From CAZLMW01 sp964560875 (lineage in GTDB: Bacteria; Myxococcota_A; UBA9042), in the NCBI GenBank assembly GCA_964560875.1, contig CAZLMW010000083.1, forward strand, positions 1 to 36,204: a DNA stretch of 36,204 nucleotides, given 5' to 3'. The first letter of the stretch is position 1. The number at the start of each line of letters is the position of its first letter. The notes below the pieces were generated by a model that did no database searches, had not been told where the DNA came from, and worked only from the letters and a program-made list of their open reading frames with translations. Made by a program: the position numbers and the translations under genes. Positions 24,270 to 33,182 of this stretch are shown one piece after another.

Positions 24270-27200
24270 CGCAGCTCCTTCTCGGGCGCGGGAGCCACAC
24301 CGTCGGGCTCAGCGATCATGCGGTGCGCTTCCTTCAGCAGCGGATATTCAGCCGGCTTGTACTTGTTGATGGCCGCGCGGAGCTTGGTCACCCATTCGTT
24401 GACCACGCCCTTCTTGTCAGCGTCCTGGACAGCAACCTCCAGCGACTTCAGCGCGCGGTTTTCGAACTGCGCACCGATGGTCTCAAGGATCTCCATCAGC
24501 TGTTCTTCTTCGTCTTCGCTCAAGTCCTCTGGCGTCGGCGCCGCGTAAATCGTGCGCGCCATGTGCTGCAGCACCTTCGCCCGGTACAGGAACGCTGCGT
24601 ATGACCAGTTCTGCGAGCCGTAGGTCGCGACCCTCTCAAGGTAGACGTTGTAGAGGCCGCCCTTGCGAACCGAGGTCGGCTGACCTGGTTGCGGGTTCTT
24701 GACTTTGGTCGGCGAGCCGATCGCCTCGTTGGTCATCTTCTTGACCTGGTCCTGCAGCGACTTCATCCGACGCGTAGGCGACAGGCGCTTGTTCTCGGTC
24801 AACTTCTTGCTGAGGAACTTCTTGTAGCGCGGCTCGAGCAGCCAGAACTCGGCTTCGGCGGCAACGGTCGCTTCCGGTCCTCCGTTCTTCTCCCAGAGTC
24901 CGGTGCCGTTCTCTTCGGTCTTTTCGTTCTTCGCAAACTCCTTGAGCACGAGGTTCCAGCGTTTGAATTCCTTCTTCGTCTGGCCCATCTGCCGCCAGTG
25001 GCGAGCGATATCGCGGTGGGCGCGGAACACCTTGGCGGTGACCTTGGGGTCGTTCTTGAAGTGCGCGATGTACTCGTCGAGCTTCTTGAGCCACATCGCC
25101 GTCTGGTTCATGTTCTTGTAGATGATCGGCCGCTTGTACCAGGCGTCGTAGACACGATCCTCGAACTTCTTCTGTCCCTCGAAGCGCTTGATGATCTCGG
25201 TGTACAGGTCGAGCGCCAGCTGCCAGTTGCTGTTGGAGAACGCGAGGTTCGCCGAGTTCAGCAGCGCGTTCTTGCCTTCCTTTCCGTCCCGGTCCAGCTC
25301 GTACAAGCGGCGGTAGTTGGCCAGCGCTTCGGGAATGCGGAAGAACTGGAACTGCAGCTCGGCGCGGCTCTTGATGACGGTGATTAGGCGCTTGCTGTTC
25401 TCTTTCTTCTCTTTGGCCTTTGTCTTGGGGTCGGCGTTGATCTCTTCGAGCATCTTCTCGGCTTCGTCGAGTGTCGCGAGCGCCTTGTCCCACATCTCCG
25501 CGCGGCGGTAGAGCAGTTGGCCGTTCATCAACGTCTGTAGCTTGGTCTGCGTCTTGTCGGTCTGCTTGCGCAACGAACGAAACTCAGCGGCGGCGGCGGC
25601 GTAGGATTTGCGCGCCTTCTCGTGCAGCCGGAACGCCTCGTCCGGATCCTGTGATTCGTTGGCCTGTTTGTAGACGTCGTTGGCTTCCTTGTAGAGCTGA
25701 TCGGCGTGTCGGGCGAGAACACCAAGGCTGAAGACCTTGATCGCCGCCTTGAGACGCTTGATCTGCTCTTTGCTGCCGATGCCGACCTTCTCGACGTAGT
25801 CGGTGACCGTCTGCAGCTCCTTGAAGTCCCGCTCGATCTCGAACGATGTCAGCAAGTTCTTGACCGCTTCAGCCGCCTGCGACGACTTGGGCCACTTCCT
25901 CATGATCGCCCAGAAGCGCTTGCGAGCGGACCAGAACTCGGCGGTGATGCCCTTGTCCTTGTCGACCTTCTCTTCCCACGGGTCGAAGTGGCGGTTCTTG
26001 TACAGCAGTTCCGCCGCCTTGAGCGCCAGCTTGTGAATTCGGTTGGGGTTGTCCTTGTTGATGCGGCCGGCGGCGATGTAGCCGTCCACGGCGAGCAGCC
26101 AATCGACGACCTCTTGCGGCAGCTCCATACGCTCGACGCGCACGACCTTAACCGACTTTTCGTTCTTCTTGGCGTCCGCCTCGTCCTGCTCTTCGCTGGG
26201 GCGGATTTCGGGAATGATGCGGGTTGGCAAGCGATCCGGATCGTCGGCCGGGAATGCGGACTTGGCGACAAGGATACGCTCGGTGGCGATGATCGATGAA
26301 AACGCCGCTTCTTCTGTGTAGTCGAGAGGTTTGTCGTCCTCGTCCTTGCCTTTGACGCCTTTCCAGTCGCGCACCATGTTGTAGTACTTGACCGACTTGT
26401 ACATCGACCCGCAGGCCTCTTTGATCTTGGCGGCGACCTCAGCGGGATAGGCGACTGCGTTGCCGTCTGGGCCGATGAGCACGTCGCCTTCTTTGTTGCG
26501 CAGCGCGTCGCAGCGACGACCGGCGAAGAAGAGGACGTCTGCCAGGGTCCAAGCCAGCTCGTAGGCCTTCTTGGCGTCGAGATCGCTCTGCAGGAGGATT
26601 TCGTATTCCTTGGCGGCCTCGGCGTATTTCTGCAGCGCCTTTTCTTCCTGGCCAGCGGCGCGGAACGTCTGCGCCTGGGCGTGAACCAGCTGGGCGAAGT
26701 TGAGGCGCACCTTGGCGACCATCTCTTCAACCTGCGCGGCGAGGTCTTTGTCGTTGCCCCACTTGTTGTACCAGGGCGAGCCCTTGCTGAAATTCTTCAG
26801 GTAGTTGCGCCGCTCGGTGATCTGCGCGTCCATCGACTCGGTCGTCAGCTCCATGGCGAGCTTGGCTTCGGCGTTGTTCGGGTTCTTGTCGAGCTCGATC
26901 TGCAGACCGGGAGCGGCGGCTGCGAGCAAGTCGACAGCCTGAATGATCTTCTTCTGCAGGGCTTGGGCGTCGCGCGCCATCGGCCACTTCGCGACGATAT
27001 ACCGGAGCACGAGGATCGCTTGGCGGTAGTACTCGTCCTCAGCCTGGTCGATGAGCGCTGTGGCGTAGGTCACGAGGACTTCACGGACGTAACCTTTGTC
27101 GCTCATGAGGCCGGCGCGAACCTGCTGGCGGTACTTCAACTGCGTCTGCAGTTTGTTGAGCGCGTCGCCCGCGTAGAGGCTCATCCAGTCGGGGAAGTCT

Positions 27201-28402
27201 TCGAATTTCGGCTCGAGGACGCCGGAAACGTACAGGCGCGGTCGCAAGCGGGGGTCGACCTGGGGGCAATCCGGGTTGTCCTTGCTGTCTTCACCGCCGA
27301 AGTCTTCGCACGCGTCGTCATCCCAACTCGGCTCGGCAAGCGACTTGGCGAGGTACTCGATCGCCTCTTTGCGAAGGCCCTGGCTCTGGGCGCCCTTCTT
27401 AAGCGTCTCGGGGTTGTTGTCGTAGTACTCGATCAGCTTCTGGAACCAGCCCACCGCGACCGGGTAGCGGTACATCTGGAAGTAGGCCCAGCCGAGCTTG
27501 TACAGCGCCAGGCCGTACATCTTCGGGTCCTTGGTATCAGCCGCGTGCTTGTAGGCCCGCGCCGCGTCTTCGAACTCGTTGTCGTCGAAGTACATTTCGC
27601 CCACACGCAGCCATGCTTCAGCGATGTACTTGCTCTTGGGGTAGTGCTTCTCAAGCGAGGACAACGTCGCGATCGCTCTGTCGATCTGCTGCATTTCCGC
27701 TTCGCAGTAGCCCTGCAGGTAGAGCGAGGCGTCGGCGTGGCGGTAGTTCGGCCAGCGCTTGGGCAGCACAACGCCCTTGAGCTTGCCCGAGAGCGCGGGC
27801 ATGCGTGTGCCGGCAGGCACCCAGTGCAGGTATTTGTACAGCGCGATGGAACGCGAGAAGTCCTTGTCCTTTTCCGACGGCGGGTCGAGCAGCTTGCCTC
27901 GGTTGTACAGGTCCATGTCGCGGTCGAAGTTGTCCTGGCTGTTGTTGTACTCCGCGATGCTGTCTTCGTAGTAAAGCTCGGCGAGGCGGAACAACGCATC
28001 GGGCGTGTACCGGTCGTGCTCGCGGTGGCGGAAGATGAAGCCCTCAAGACGCGCGATGGCCTCTTTGCGGAGCTTGAACTGGATCTTCTCGATCTCGTCG
28101 ATCTGGTTTTGGAACTGCTTGGCGACTTTCTTCTGGCGCCGCAGGATTTCGTCGGAGATCAGCTCACGGACGTCGTTTCGGTAGTCGCGCGCCGCGGTTC
28201 GGAAGCCGCGAAACGCACGTTCGAAGACCTTGCGTTCGTACTTGATTTTGACCGGGTCGGTGATCGGCTCGCCGATGATGCCGCGATACTTGGGCATCAC
28301 CTTTGGCGGAGCTGCCGACAGCGGCGCCGCGATGGCAAATGCCACGAGCGCTGCGACGAGGCGGATCGTCTTGGGTGTCATGTTGTGTTTGCGGGGGGTC
28401 AT
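24266..28402 (-). CDS. Giant exported TPR protein, GltD/AgmU-like
   Basis: A 1378-residue predicted periplasmic protein. The signal peptide ends at PLSA near residue 30. The body is almost entirely helical repeats: recognisable TPRs at about 220-345 (ASLYLQGYCEAEMQQIDRAI, AWLRVGEMYFDDNEFEDAAR, ALYKLGWAYFQMYRYPVAV) and about 970-1170 (AELQFQFFRIPEALANYRRL, NSNWQLALDLYTEIIKRFEG), with less regular charged helices between. Three cysteines in CEDFGGEDSKDNPDC and CDALR-type contexts suggest local disulfides. Length, export and position before a TPR lipoprotein resemble AgmU/GltD of Myxococcus gliding; the identification is inference. ATG 28402 has GGGGAG at good spacing and lies 1 nt after the upstream stop, so it is coupled. 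The end overlaps the next gene by 4 bp. Confidence 0.75.
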   Translation of the reverse strand: MTPRKHNMTPKTIRLVAALVAFAIAAPLSAAPPKVMPKYRGIIGEPITDPVKIKYERKVFERAFRGFRTAARDYRNDVRELISDEILRRQKKVAKQFQNQIDEIEKIQFKLRKEAIARLEGFIFRHREHDRYTPDALFRLAELYYEDSIAEYNNSQDNFDRDMDLYNRGKLLDPPSEKDKDFSRSIALYKYLHWVPAGTRMPALSGKLKGVVLPKRWPNYRHADASLYLQGYCEAEMQQIDRAIATLSSLEKHYPKSKYIAEAWLRVGEMYFDDNEFEDAARAYKHAADTKDPKMYGLALYKLGWAYFQMYRYPVAVGWFQKLIEYYDNNPETLKKGAQSQGLRKEAIEYLAKSLAEPSWDDDACEDFGGEDSKDNPDCPQVDPRLRPRLYVSGVLEPKFEDFPDWMSLYAGDALNKLQTQLKYRQQVRAGLMSDKGYVREVLVTYATALIDQAEDEYYRQAILVLRYIVAKWPMARDAQALQKKIIQAVDLLAAAAPGLQIELDKNPNNAEAKLAMELTTESMDAQITERRNYLKNFSKGSPWYNKWGNDKDLAAQVEEMVAKVRLNFAQLVHAQAQTFRAAGQEEKALQKYAEAAKEYEILLQSDLDAKKAYELAWTLADVLFFAGRRCDALRNKEGDVLIGPDGNAVAYPAEVAAKIKEACGSMYKSVKYYNMVRDWKGVKGKDEDDKPLDYTEEAAFSSIIATERILVAKSAFPADDPDRLPTRIIPEIRPSEEQDEADAKKNEKSVKVVRVERMELPQEVVDWLLAVDGYIAAGRINKDNPNRIHKLALKAAELLYKNRHFDPWEEKVDKDKGITAEFWSARKRFWAIMRKWPKSSQAAEAVKNLLTSFEIERDFKELQTVTDYVEKVGIGSKEQIKRLKAAIKVFSLGVLARHADQLYKEANDVYKQANESQDPDEAFRLHEKARKSYAAAAAEFRSLRKQTDKTQTKLQTLMNGQLLYRRAEMWDKALATLDEAEKMLEEINADPKTKAKEKKENSKRLITVIKSRAELQFQFFRIPEALANYRRLYELDRDGKEGKNALLNSANLAFSNSNWQLALDLYTEIIKRFEGQKKFEDRVYDAWYKRPIIYKNMNQTAMWLKKLDEYIAHFKNDPKVTAKVFRAHRDIARHWRQMGQTKKEFKRWNLVLKEFAKNEKTEENGTGLWEKNGGPEATVAAEAEFWLLEPRYKKFLSKKLTENKRLSPTRRMKSLQDQVKKMTNEAIGSPTKVKNPQPGQPTSVRKGGLYNVYLERVATYGSQNWSYAAFLYRAKVLQHMARTIYAAPTPEDLSEDEEEQLMEILETIGAQFENRALKSLEVAVQDADKKGVVNEWVTKLRAAINKYKPAEYPLLKEAHRMIAEPDGVAPAPEKELR

Positions 28403-28403
28403 G

Positions 28404-30782
28404 CTATTGCTCCCCGTCGTCGCTGAGGTTGTTCAACACGCCCTGCAGCGTCTTGACTCGCCCGCCTCGCTCGTCTTGGAGCTGGCGAATCTCGCGGGCC
28501 TTGTCCTGCTTGCGTTGCCAGGCGACATCGACGAGGCCGAGGTCCGCTTCGAGGACGATGTCGGACAGCCGGGACTGCGCTTTGCGTATGAGCGAGTAGC
28601 CAACAGTGCGTGCGAGCCGCCGCGACTGCTCTTCGAACTGGTTCACCGCCACCTTGTAACGGGCGATGTTGCGCTTCTCCTTGAGCAGGGTCTGGCGAAT
28701 CTTGTTTGTGCGTCCTTCAGCCTGGTCATTCAGCTTGCGGTACAGGCGCGCGACACCGAGCAGGGTCTGGTCGAGGCGGCCGCGAACCGTCATCAGCCGC
28801 GCCGATTCGTTGGCCTTGATGCCGCCTCGTCGCAGGGCCCGGGCGTAGATTTGTTGCTCACGACGCTGACGGGCCAACAGCGAGCCACGCACGCGGGCCT
28901 CGCTGGCGCTGACCTGGTCACCGGCACCGACCCGATTGGCCTCGATTTCGACGACGTGCGAAAGCTCGTCAACGAGGCGAAACGTGCGCCGAAGCTCGTC
29001 TTTTTCCTGTTGCAACGCCGCGCGCACCTCGGCCTCGCGCTCCTTGGAGAGCTGCAGTCCCTTCGCACCATAAACGCGCTCGTTGAGCATCTTTTCGATC
29101 GCGAGGATCTGGTCGCGCACGCTCGCCAGACCCGACTTGAGCAAGCTGACCGACGCGGCGAGGTTGTTGAACGCCGCGCCGACGCGGTTCTTCCGTACCG
29201 AATACGCACGAGCGGTCGCAGGGATCTTTGCGAATGCGCGGGCGAGCCCCAGACGCTGTCGGCGAAGCTGGTCGGCCTGGGTGCGTTCGGTCGGGTTCAT
29301 GTGCGGCTCGGCGTATTTGCGCATCAACTCAACGATGCGCTCGCCGATCTTGACGACCGTGTTCTCGGCTTCGACCAGCTTGAGCCACGAGTCTTTGAGC
29401 TGCGGGTACATGTCCAAGCGGCTGTTGCTGGTCAACGCCGCTTCGATCGTGGCGGCGATCTGCGCCGAGATCTTCACGTCGCGCTTCTCGGACGCCATCT
29501 CGTCGAAGAGCTGCACGACACGAGCCATGTCTTCGTCTTTTTCGATGTAGCGGGCGACGCGCTTGGAGACGGGGCGGACAACCGAGTAGTCGTCCGATGA
29601 GCGATTGAGCAACCAGCTGAAGAACTGCTCGAGGCGCGCCGTGCTCTTGGCGAAACGCTCCATCTCGCCGCTGATTGCGCTGTATTGCTCGACCACCTCT
29701 TTGTAGCTGGCGTCGGCGTTGTCGTATTCCTTCGCCATCAGGTTGATGCGGCCGCGCAAGACGGCAGCCTCGACGCGCACCCGGTCATCGCTGACGGTCA
29801 GCAGCAAGATGTCGAGTGCTTCGAGCGCCTTCTTGGGCTTGCCATCGGCGACGTGGGTTGCGGCCATCTCGAAGAGCGCTTCTTCGTAGACCTCGGAGTT
29901 GCGGTCGACGGCCTGGTAGTGGAAGACGGCGTCGGAGTATTTCTTTTCGGACAGGAAGACGCGGCCCAGCGCGAGGTGGCAGTAGTCGAGCACGACCTGG
30001 CGCGGCCGCCGGGTCTCATCGCGCGTCTTTCCAGCGGCGACGACGTCGCGGAATTCGCGGACGGCATCCTTGTACTTCTTTTCGCCGGCGAGAATCGCGC
30101 CGAGGTAGAAGCGAGCGTGGCCCCAGCGCTTGGTCCCGACCCGGATCTGGCCGAGGAATCGACGCGCCTTGGTGAACTGCTTGGCGGCAAAGAACGACCG
30201 ACCGAACTGGTAGAGCAGCTCATCGAGGCGTTTGCCGGGCGGGATGTTGCGCAGGTGGCTCGCGTACTGCGAGACGAGGTTGTACTTGTGCAGCCGGATC
30301 GCGATGTCGACCAGCGACTGGAGCGCGGACTGGAAGTGCTTGCCGCCGGGGCTGCGAAGGATCAGCTGCAGGTAGCGCTCGGCCGCCTTGTAGTTGCGCA
30401 TCCGGTAGAGCGCGTCGCCGAGCATGTATAGCGCGTTGTAGTAGTCAGCGCGGTTTTGCTGGAACTTGCGGTTGTAGACCAGGTCGTACAGCTGGACCAT
30501 CGCGGTGTTCCAGTTGCCTCGTGAGTAGGCCATCGTCGCTTCGATGTAGCGACGTTGGATCGGGTAGCGCCGGGCCTTGGCAAGGGCCGTTCGAAGATCA
30601 GACTCAACCAACCGGACGCGTGAATCGACGTTCTGCTGATCGACTTCGATCGAACGAACGGGATCCGGCGCCGCTGTCGCCGCGCGAGGGGCGAGGAAGA
30701 GCGAAGGCGCCGCGACGCATAAAGCGACCGGCGCCAGCCACCGAATTGCTCCGATGGGCCAGGTTCTGGAAAGCGTTTGCAT
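28404..30782 (-). CDS. Exported TPR/coiled-coil protein, GltC-like
   Basis: A 792-residue predicted periplasmic protein. The signal peptide runs to about residue 38 (LFLAPRAATA). TPR-like pairs occupy about 75-380 (YNALYMLGDALYRMRNYKAA, ARFYLGAILAGEKKYKDAVR, LALGRVFLSEKKYSDAVFHY). The C-terminal half (about 430-790) is long charged helices, probably coiled coil (KEREAEVRAALQQEKDELRR). It resembles GltC of Myxococcus gliding machinery in length and in having N-terminal TPRs, but no diagnostic motif exists, so the call is tentative. ATG 30782 overlaps the upstream stop by one base (TGATG); a GTG one codon earlier is equally possible. It is likely a partner of the two TPR proteins encoded downstream. 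Confidence 0.7.
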   Translation of the reverse strand: MQTLSRTWPIGAIRWLAPVALCVAAPSLFLAPRAATAAPDPVRSIEVDQQNVDSRVRLVESDLRTALAKARRYPIQRRYIEATMAYSRGNWNTAMVQLYDLVYNRKFQQNRADYYNALYMLGDALYRMRNYKAAERYLQLILRSPGGKHFQSALQSLVDIAIRLHKYNLVSQYASHLRNIPPGKRLDELLYQFGRSFFAAKQFTKARRFLGQIRVGTKRWGHARFYLGAILAGEKKYKDAVREFRDVVAAGKTRDETRRPRQVVLDYCHLALGRVFLSEKKYSDAVFHYQAVDRNSEVYEEALFEMAATHVADGKPKKALEALDILLLTVSDDRVRVEAAVLRGRINLMAKEYDNADASYKEVVEQYSAISGEMERFAKSTARLEQFFSWLLNRSSDDYSVVRPVSKRVARYIEKDEDMARVVQLFDEMASEKRDVKISAQIAATIEAALTSNSRLDMYPQLKDSWLKLVEAENTVVKIGERIVELMRKYAEPHMNPTERTQADQLRRQRLGLARAFAKIPATARAYSVRKNRVGAAFNNLAASVSLLKSGLASVRDQILAIEKMLNERVYGAKGLQLSKEREAEVRAALQQEKDELRRTFRLVDELSHVVEIEANRVGAGDQVSASEARVRGSLLARQRREQQIYARALRRGGIKANESARLMTVRGRLDQTLLGVARLYRKLNDQAEGRTNKIRQTLLKEKRNIARYKVAVNQFEEQSRRLARTVGYSLIRKAQSRLSDIVLEADLGLVDVAWQRKQDKAREIRQLQDERGGRVKTLQGVLNNLSDDGEQ

Positions 30783-31543
30783 CACTTGTCAGTCGAAGCC
30801 TTCTTTGCGCGGTTCTGGACCTGCTTGACCTCGTACTTGATGTACGGCTTGTCCTCGAGATCGGTGCCCATACCCCCGCGCTCGAAGCCGACCACGTTGA
30901 CCTGGGTCACGCGGCCTTTCGCGGCGTAGAAGGTGTAGGACGACTTCAGCTTGAAGACGTAGCCCTTGAGATACGAGAAGAGAGCGGAGTTGCCGCGGTA
31001 GACCAGCTCCACCGTGAGAGCGTGGTTTCCAGGGATGATCGAGCCGTTGTAGATCTCGAATTCACGGCGCTTTTCAAGCAGACCGTTGCTGTTGTCCTGG
31101 TAGTAGATCTTCTTGCCGTCGAGGTAGTAGAGCACGCTCTGCAGCTCGAAGAAGGAGCCCATCTCGTTCTTGTGCACGAGGATGGAACGCGACTCGGCGA
31201 TGACGTTGTCGAGGATTTGCTCCTTGAGCAGCAGAAGGCGCGTCTTCGTCTGGAAGATGCGCTCCTTGATGCCGACCACCTTCTCTTCGATCGAGCGGAG
31301 GCGGGCTTCGTACTGGGCATCACCGGACGGGCCGGGGGCAGCTTTGGCGGCCGGCTTGGGGGCCGGTTTCGGTGCGGGCTTGGCCGCGGGTTTGGCCGCG
31401 GGTTTGGCAGCCGGTGACGGTGCCGGCGCCGCTTGCGCGAAGACCGACGGGGCCGCAAAGGCGAGCACCGTCACGACGGCAAGACCGCGCGATACGGCCA
31501 ACCATCGGCGGCTGGGCAAGCTGTGGGGGTTCACGCTCGACAT
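30782..31543 (-). CDS. Exported Lys/Pro/Ala-rich coiled-coil protein, first gene of the TPR operon
   Basis: A 253-residue predicted periplasmic protein. The signal peptide (AVSRGLAVVTVLAFAAPSVFA) ends near residue 37. An Ala/Lys/Pro spacer follows (about 45-70, repeats of AAKP and APKP), like the stiff linker of TonB-type proteins. Then comes a coiled coil (about 75-120: RLRSIEEKVVGIKERIFQTK) and a beta-rich C-terminal domain (FFELQSVLYYLDGKKIYYQ, ALTVELVYRGNSALFSYLKG, SSYTFYAAKGRVTQVNVVGF). Proteins with such Ala/Pro/Lys spacers are often mislabelled dihydrolipoamide acetyltransferase; no lipoyl or catalytic motif is present. ATG 31543 has GAGGT at good spacing. The operon promoter lies at 31740-31768. 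Spanning the periplasm is a reasonable guess. Confidence 0.72.
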   Translation of the reverse strand: MSSVNPHSLPSRRWLAVSRGLAVVTVLAFAAPSVFAQAAPAPSPAAKPAAKPAAKPAPKPAPKPAAKAAPGPSGDAQYEARLRSIEEKVVGIKERIFQTKTRLLLLKEQILDNVIAESRSILVHKNEMGSFFELQSVLYYLDGKKIYYQDNSNGLLEKRREFEIYNGSIIPGNHALTVELVYRGNSALFSYLKGYVFKLKSSYTFYAAKGRVTQVNVVGFERGGMGTDLEDKPYIKYEVKQVQNRAKKASTDK

Positions 31544-31845
31544 AGTTACCTCGTTCTCCGCCGGACCTTCTTGCTTGGGCATCTTATGCATGAGCGTGTG
31601 ATTGTCCGGTCGTTCGCGTCCGTGGCTCCGATACGCAGCCGCTGCGTTGAGCAAAGGCCGGCCACTCCACATGAAGCCACAGCTGGGGTCAACTGCAACT
31701 TTAGGGACCAACGCGTTCCTCGCTCCTCGGGACGTGCGCAGTATACGAAGGGGGATTTGGGGCGTCAATCGCACCCACGTTCTTTAGTGTCATGAAAATA
31801 AAGTGTTTTTCGGCTTGAGCTCGAGATAATGACGCTCCTTGGTTG
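31544..31845. other. Intergenic region between obg and the TPR operon
   Basis: 302 bp without a convincing gene. It contains the TPR-operon promoter (31740-31768) and a leader of about 190 nt on the minus strand. The part nearest obg (31790-31840) is AT-richer than the surroundings. No clear intrinsic terminator for obg was found. Confidence 0.6.
31740..31768 (-). promoter_or_regulatory. Near-consensus sigma70 promoter of the TPR operon
   Basis: On the minus strand: TTGACG (31768-31763), a 17-bp spacer, TATACT (31745-31740), i.e. five of six bases in each hexamer. The predicted start is near 31733, about 190 nt before the first gene. With no comparable promoter seen inside the cluster, it probably drives all five genes down to 21255. 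Confidence 0.65.
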
Positions 31846-32871
31846 TCACGCGAGCGGATCCCACGCGTCGTCGTCGACCGGGGCCCGCGACGGCAACTCC
31901 GCAACGATCCGGTCGAGGGCTTCCTTCACTCCGACACCGGAGGGCGCGCAAAGTGGCCCGATCTTGCGCGCCAACGCTCGCGTGGTCGTCGTCATGAGTT
32001 CTTCGAGCTCGTCGCCGACAGCGTCGGACCGGCTCAGCACCACCACGGACGGCCGCTGCAAGAGTTCGGGCTGATAGCGGCGCAATTCGTTGCGCAGAAT
32101 ATGCCACTGGTCCTCGGTTCCGACCGTGTTGCCGCAGTCCAATAGGTACACGAGCACGCGGCATCGATCGATGTGCCGCAGGAAGCGATGGCCAAGACCC
32201 GCGCCGTCCGCGGCACCTTCAATCAATCCGGGCACATCGGCCACGGTGAATGTGCGCCCACCGTGCTGCACGACGCCAAGGTTCGGGGTGATTGTGGTGA
32301 ATTCGTAATCGCCGACTGTCGCCTTGCTCGCGGACACGGTGCGGATGAGTGTCGATTTGCCTGCGTTGGGGAAGCCGACCAGCGCGACGTCCGCCAGCAG
32401 CTTCAGCTCCATCCGCACCGTGCGCGACTCGCCTGGCAGACCGGGATTGGCTCGATCCGGCGCTTGCTGCCGTGACGATTTGAAGCGCGCGTTGCCCCAT
32501 CCGCCATTGCCGCCGGCGGCGACGACGTGGCGATCTCCGTCGGCGATCAGGTCCGCCAGCTGCTCACCGGTCTCGTCGTCGAAGAGGACCGTGCCGGGCG
32601 GCACCACCAACACCAGCGCTTCGGCCGAGCGACCGGTCTTGCGCGCGCTCCCGCCCGGCTTACCGTCGGGCGCGGCATGAACGCGCCGGTGGTGGTAGTC
32701 GATAAGCGACCGAGCGCGCGCCGAGGCCTCGATGATGACATCGCCACCGCGGCCGCCGTCGCCACCATCGGGTCCGCCGAACGGCACGTGCCGCTCTCGG
32801 CGGAAGTGCCGACTGCCGGCGCCGCCGGTCCCGGCGGTGGCGATGATGGTCGCCTGGTCAACGAATCTCAT
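31846..32871 (-). CDS. obg: GTPase Obg/CgtA
   Basis: A 341-residue ribosome-assembly GTPase. The Obg fold (1 to about 158) has the Gly-rich signature HFRRERHVPFGGPDGGDGG and GGNGGWGNARFKSS. The G domain follows: G1 GFPNAGKST (166-174), switch region FTTITPNLGVV, G3 ADVPGLIEGAADGAGLGHRF. The G4 motif, normally NKxD, reads SRSD (280-283, encoded at 32034-32023). The G5 position reads CAPSGVG, where SAxxG is usual. No C-terminal OCT domain is present. The usual partners rplU and rpmA are not adjacent. It is divergent from nrdJ. The identification is secure; the weakened guanine-recognition motif is noted separately. Confidence 0.95.
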   Translation of the reverse strand: MRFVDQATIIATAGTGGAGSRHFRRERHVPFGGPDGGDGGRGGDVIIEASARARSLIDYHHRRVHAAPDGKPGGSARKTGRSAEALVLVVPPGTVLFDDETGEQLADLIADGDRHVVAAGGNGGWGNARFKSSRQQAPDRANPGLPGESRTVRMELKLLADVALVGFPNAGKSTLIRTVSASKATVGDYEFTTITPNLGVVQHGGRTFTVADVPGLIEGAADGAGLGHRFLRHIDRCRVLVYLLDCGNTVGTEDQWHILRNELRRYQPELLQRPSVVVLSRSDAVGDELEELMTTTTRALARKIGPLCAPSGVGVKEALDRIVAELPSRAPVDDDAWDPLA

Positions 32872-32958
32872 GGGTTGGCCGCCTGATCACGGTTTGAAAA
32901 TGGCCCTGGATGCCGACGATTGGCGGGGCAGAGGTTTGCGGAAATACTATGGGAATCG

Positions 32959-32976
32959 CGCACCGTCAAAGGTGCG
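32959..32976. repeat. Inverted repeat in the obg/nrdJ region
   Basis: CGCACC and GGTGCG form a 6-bp stem with the loop GTCAAA. It is directly followed by the 12-bp palindrome GGCGGCGCCGCC at 32977-32988. Confidence 0.55.
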
Positions 32977-33008
32977 GGCGGCGCCGCCGAAGGGGCTCCG
33001 GCCGGGGT

Positions 33009-33028
33009 TTGAACATCGCGCTGTTCAA
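33009..33028. repeat. 7-bp perfect inverted repeat TTGAACA/TGTTCAA
   Basis: TTGAACA at 33009-33015 and TGTTCAA at 33022-33028 enclose the loop TCGCGC. It could be a regulator operator or part of the nrdJ leader RNA. Confidence 0.55.
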
Positions 33029-33073
33029 GGCACGGATCGGCCAGTGAAATAACGCAGTTGTAAACCGACTCAT

Positions 33074-33089
33074 CCCCCATATCTTGTGC
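33074..33089. promoter_or_regulatory. Candidate NrdR box
   Basis: The core ATATCTTGTG matches the right side of the NrdR consensus (acaCwAtATaTwGtgt) with one mismatch; over 16 positions about 11 agree. NrdR represses ribonucleotide reductase genes, which fits the position 113 nt before nrdJ. NrdR boxes usually occur in pairs about three helical turns apart and I see no second one. Confidence 0.35.
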
Positions 33090-33148
33090 CGCTTCCGCCG
33101 ACAACCCCAATCGCTGGTGGTTCGCTTCGATCAACTTTCTTGCGTTAT

Positions 33149-33182
33149 CCCGATCCGACCCCAACCTCAGAATCGGGTTTTT
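33149..33182 (+). terminator. Terminator-like hairpin in the nrdJ leader
   Basis: CCCGAT (33149-33154) pairs with ATCGGG (33172-33177), followed by TTTTT (33178-33182). It lies 20 nt before the nrdJ start codon on the same strand, so it would act as an attenuator rather than the end of a gene. The loop is long (17 nt) and the stem short. Confidence 0.4.

Noticed and set aside
26681..28426. 581-codon plus-strand open frame opposite the giant TPR gene
   Set aside because: Val/Leu/Arg-biased shadow translation; the minus strand carries a signal peptide and clear TPR motifs.
31323..31420. Dihydrolipoamide acetyltransferase-like Ala/Pro/Lys segment
   Set aside because: Only the flexible linker composition resembles the enzyme; no lipoyl or catalytic domain exists and the protein has a signal peptide.
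32941..33100. Cobalamin riboswitch upstream of nrdJ
   Set aside because: Fragments such as GGGAAT and CGCAGTTGTAAA look suggestive, but the required core spacing and B12-box consensus could not be found.
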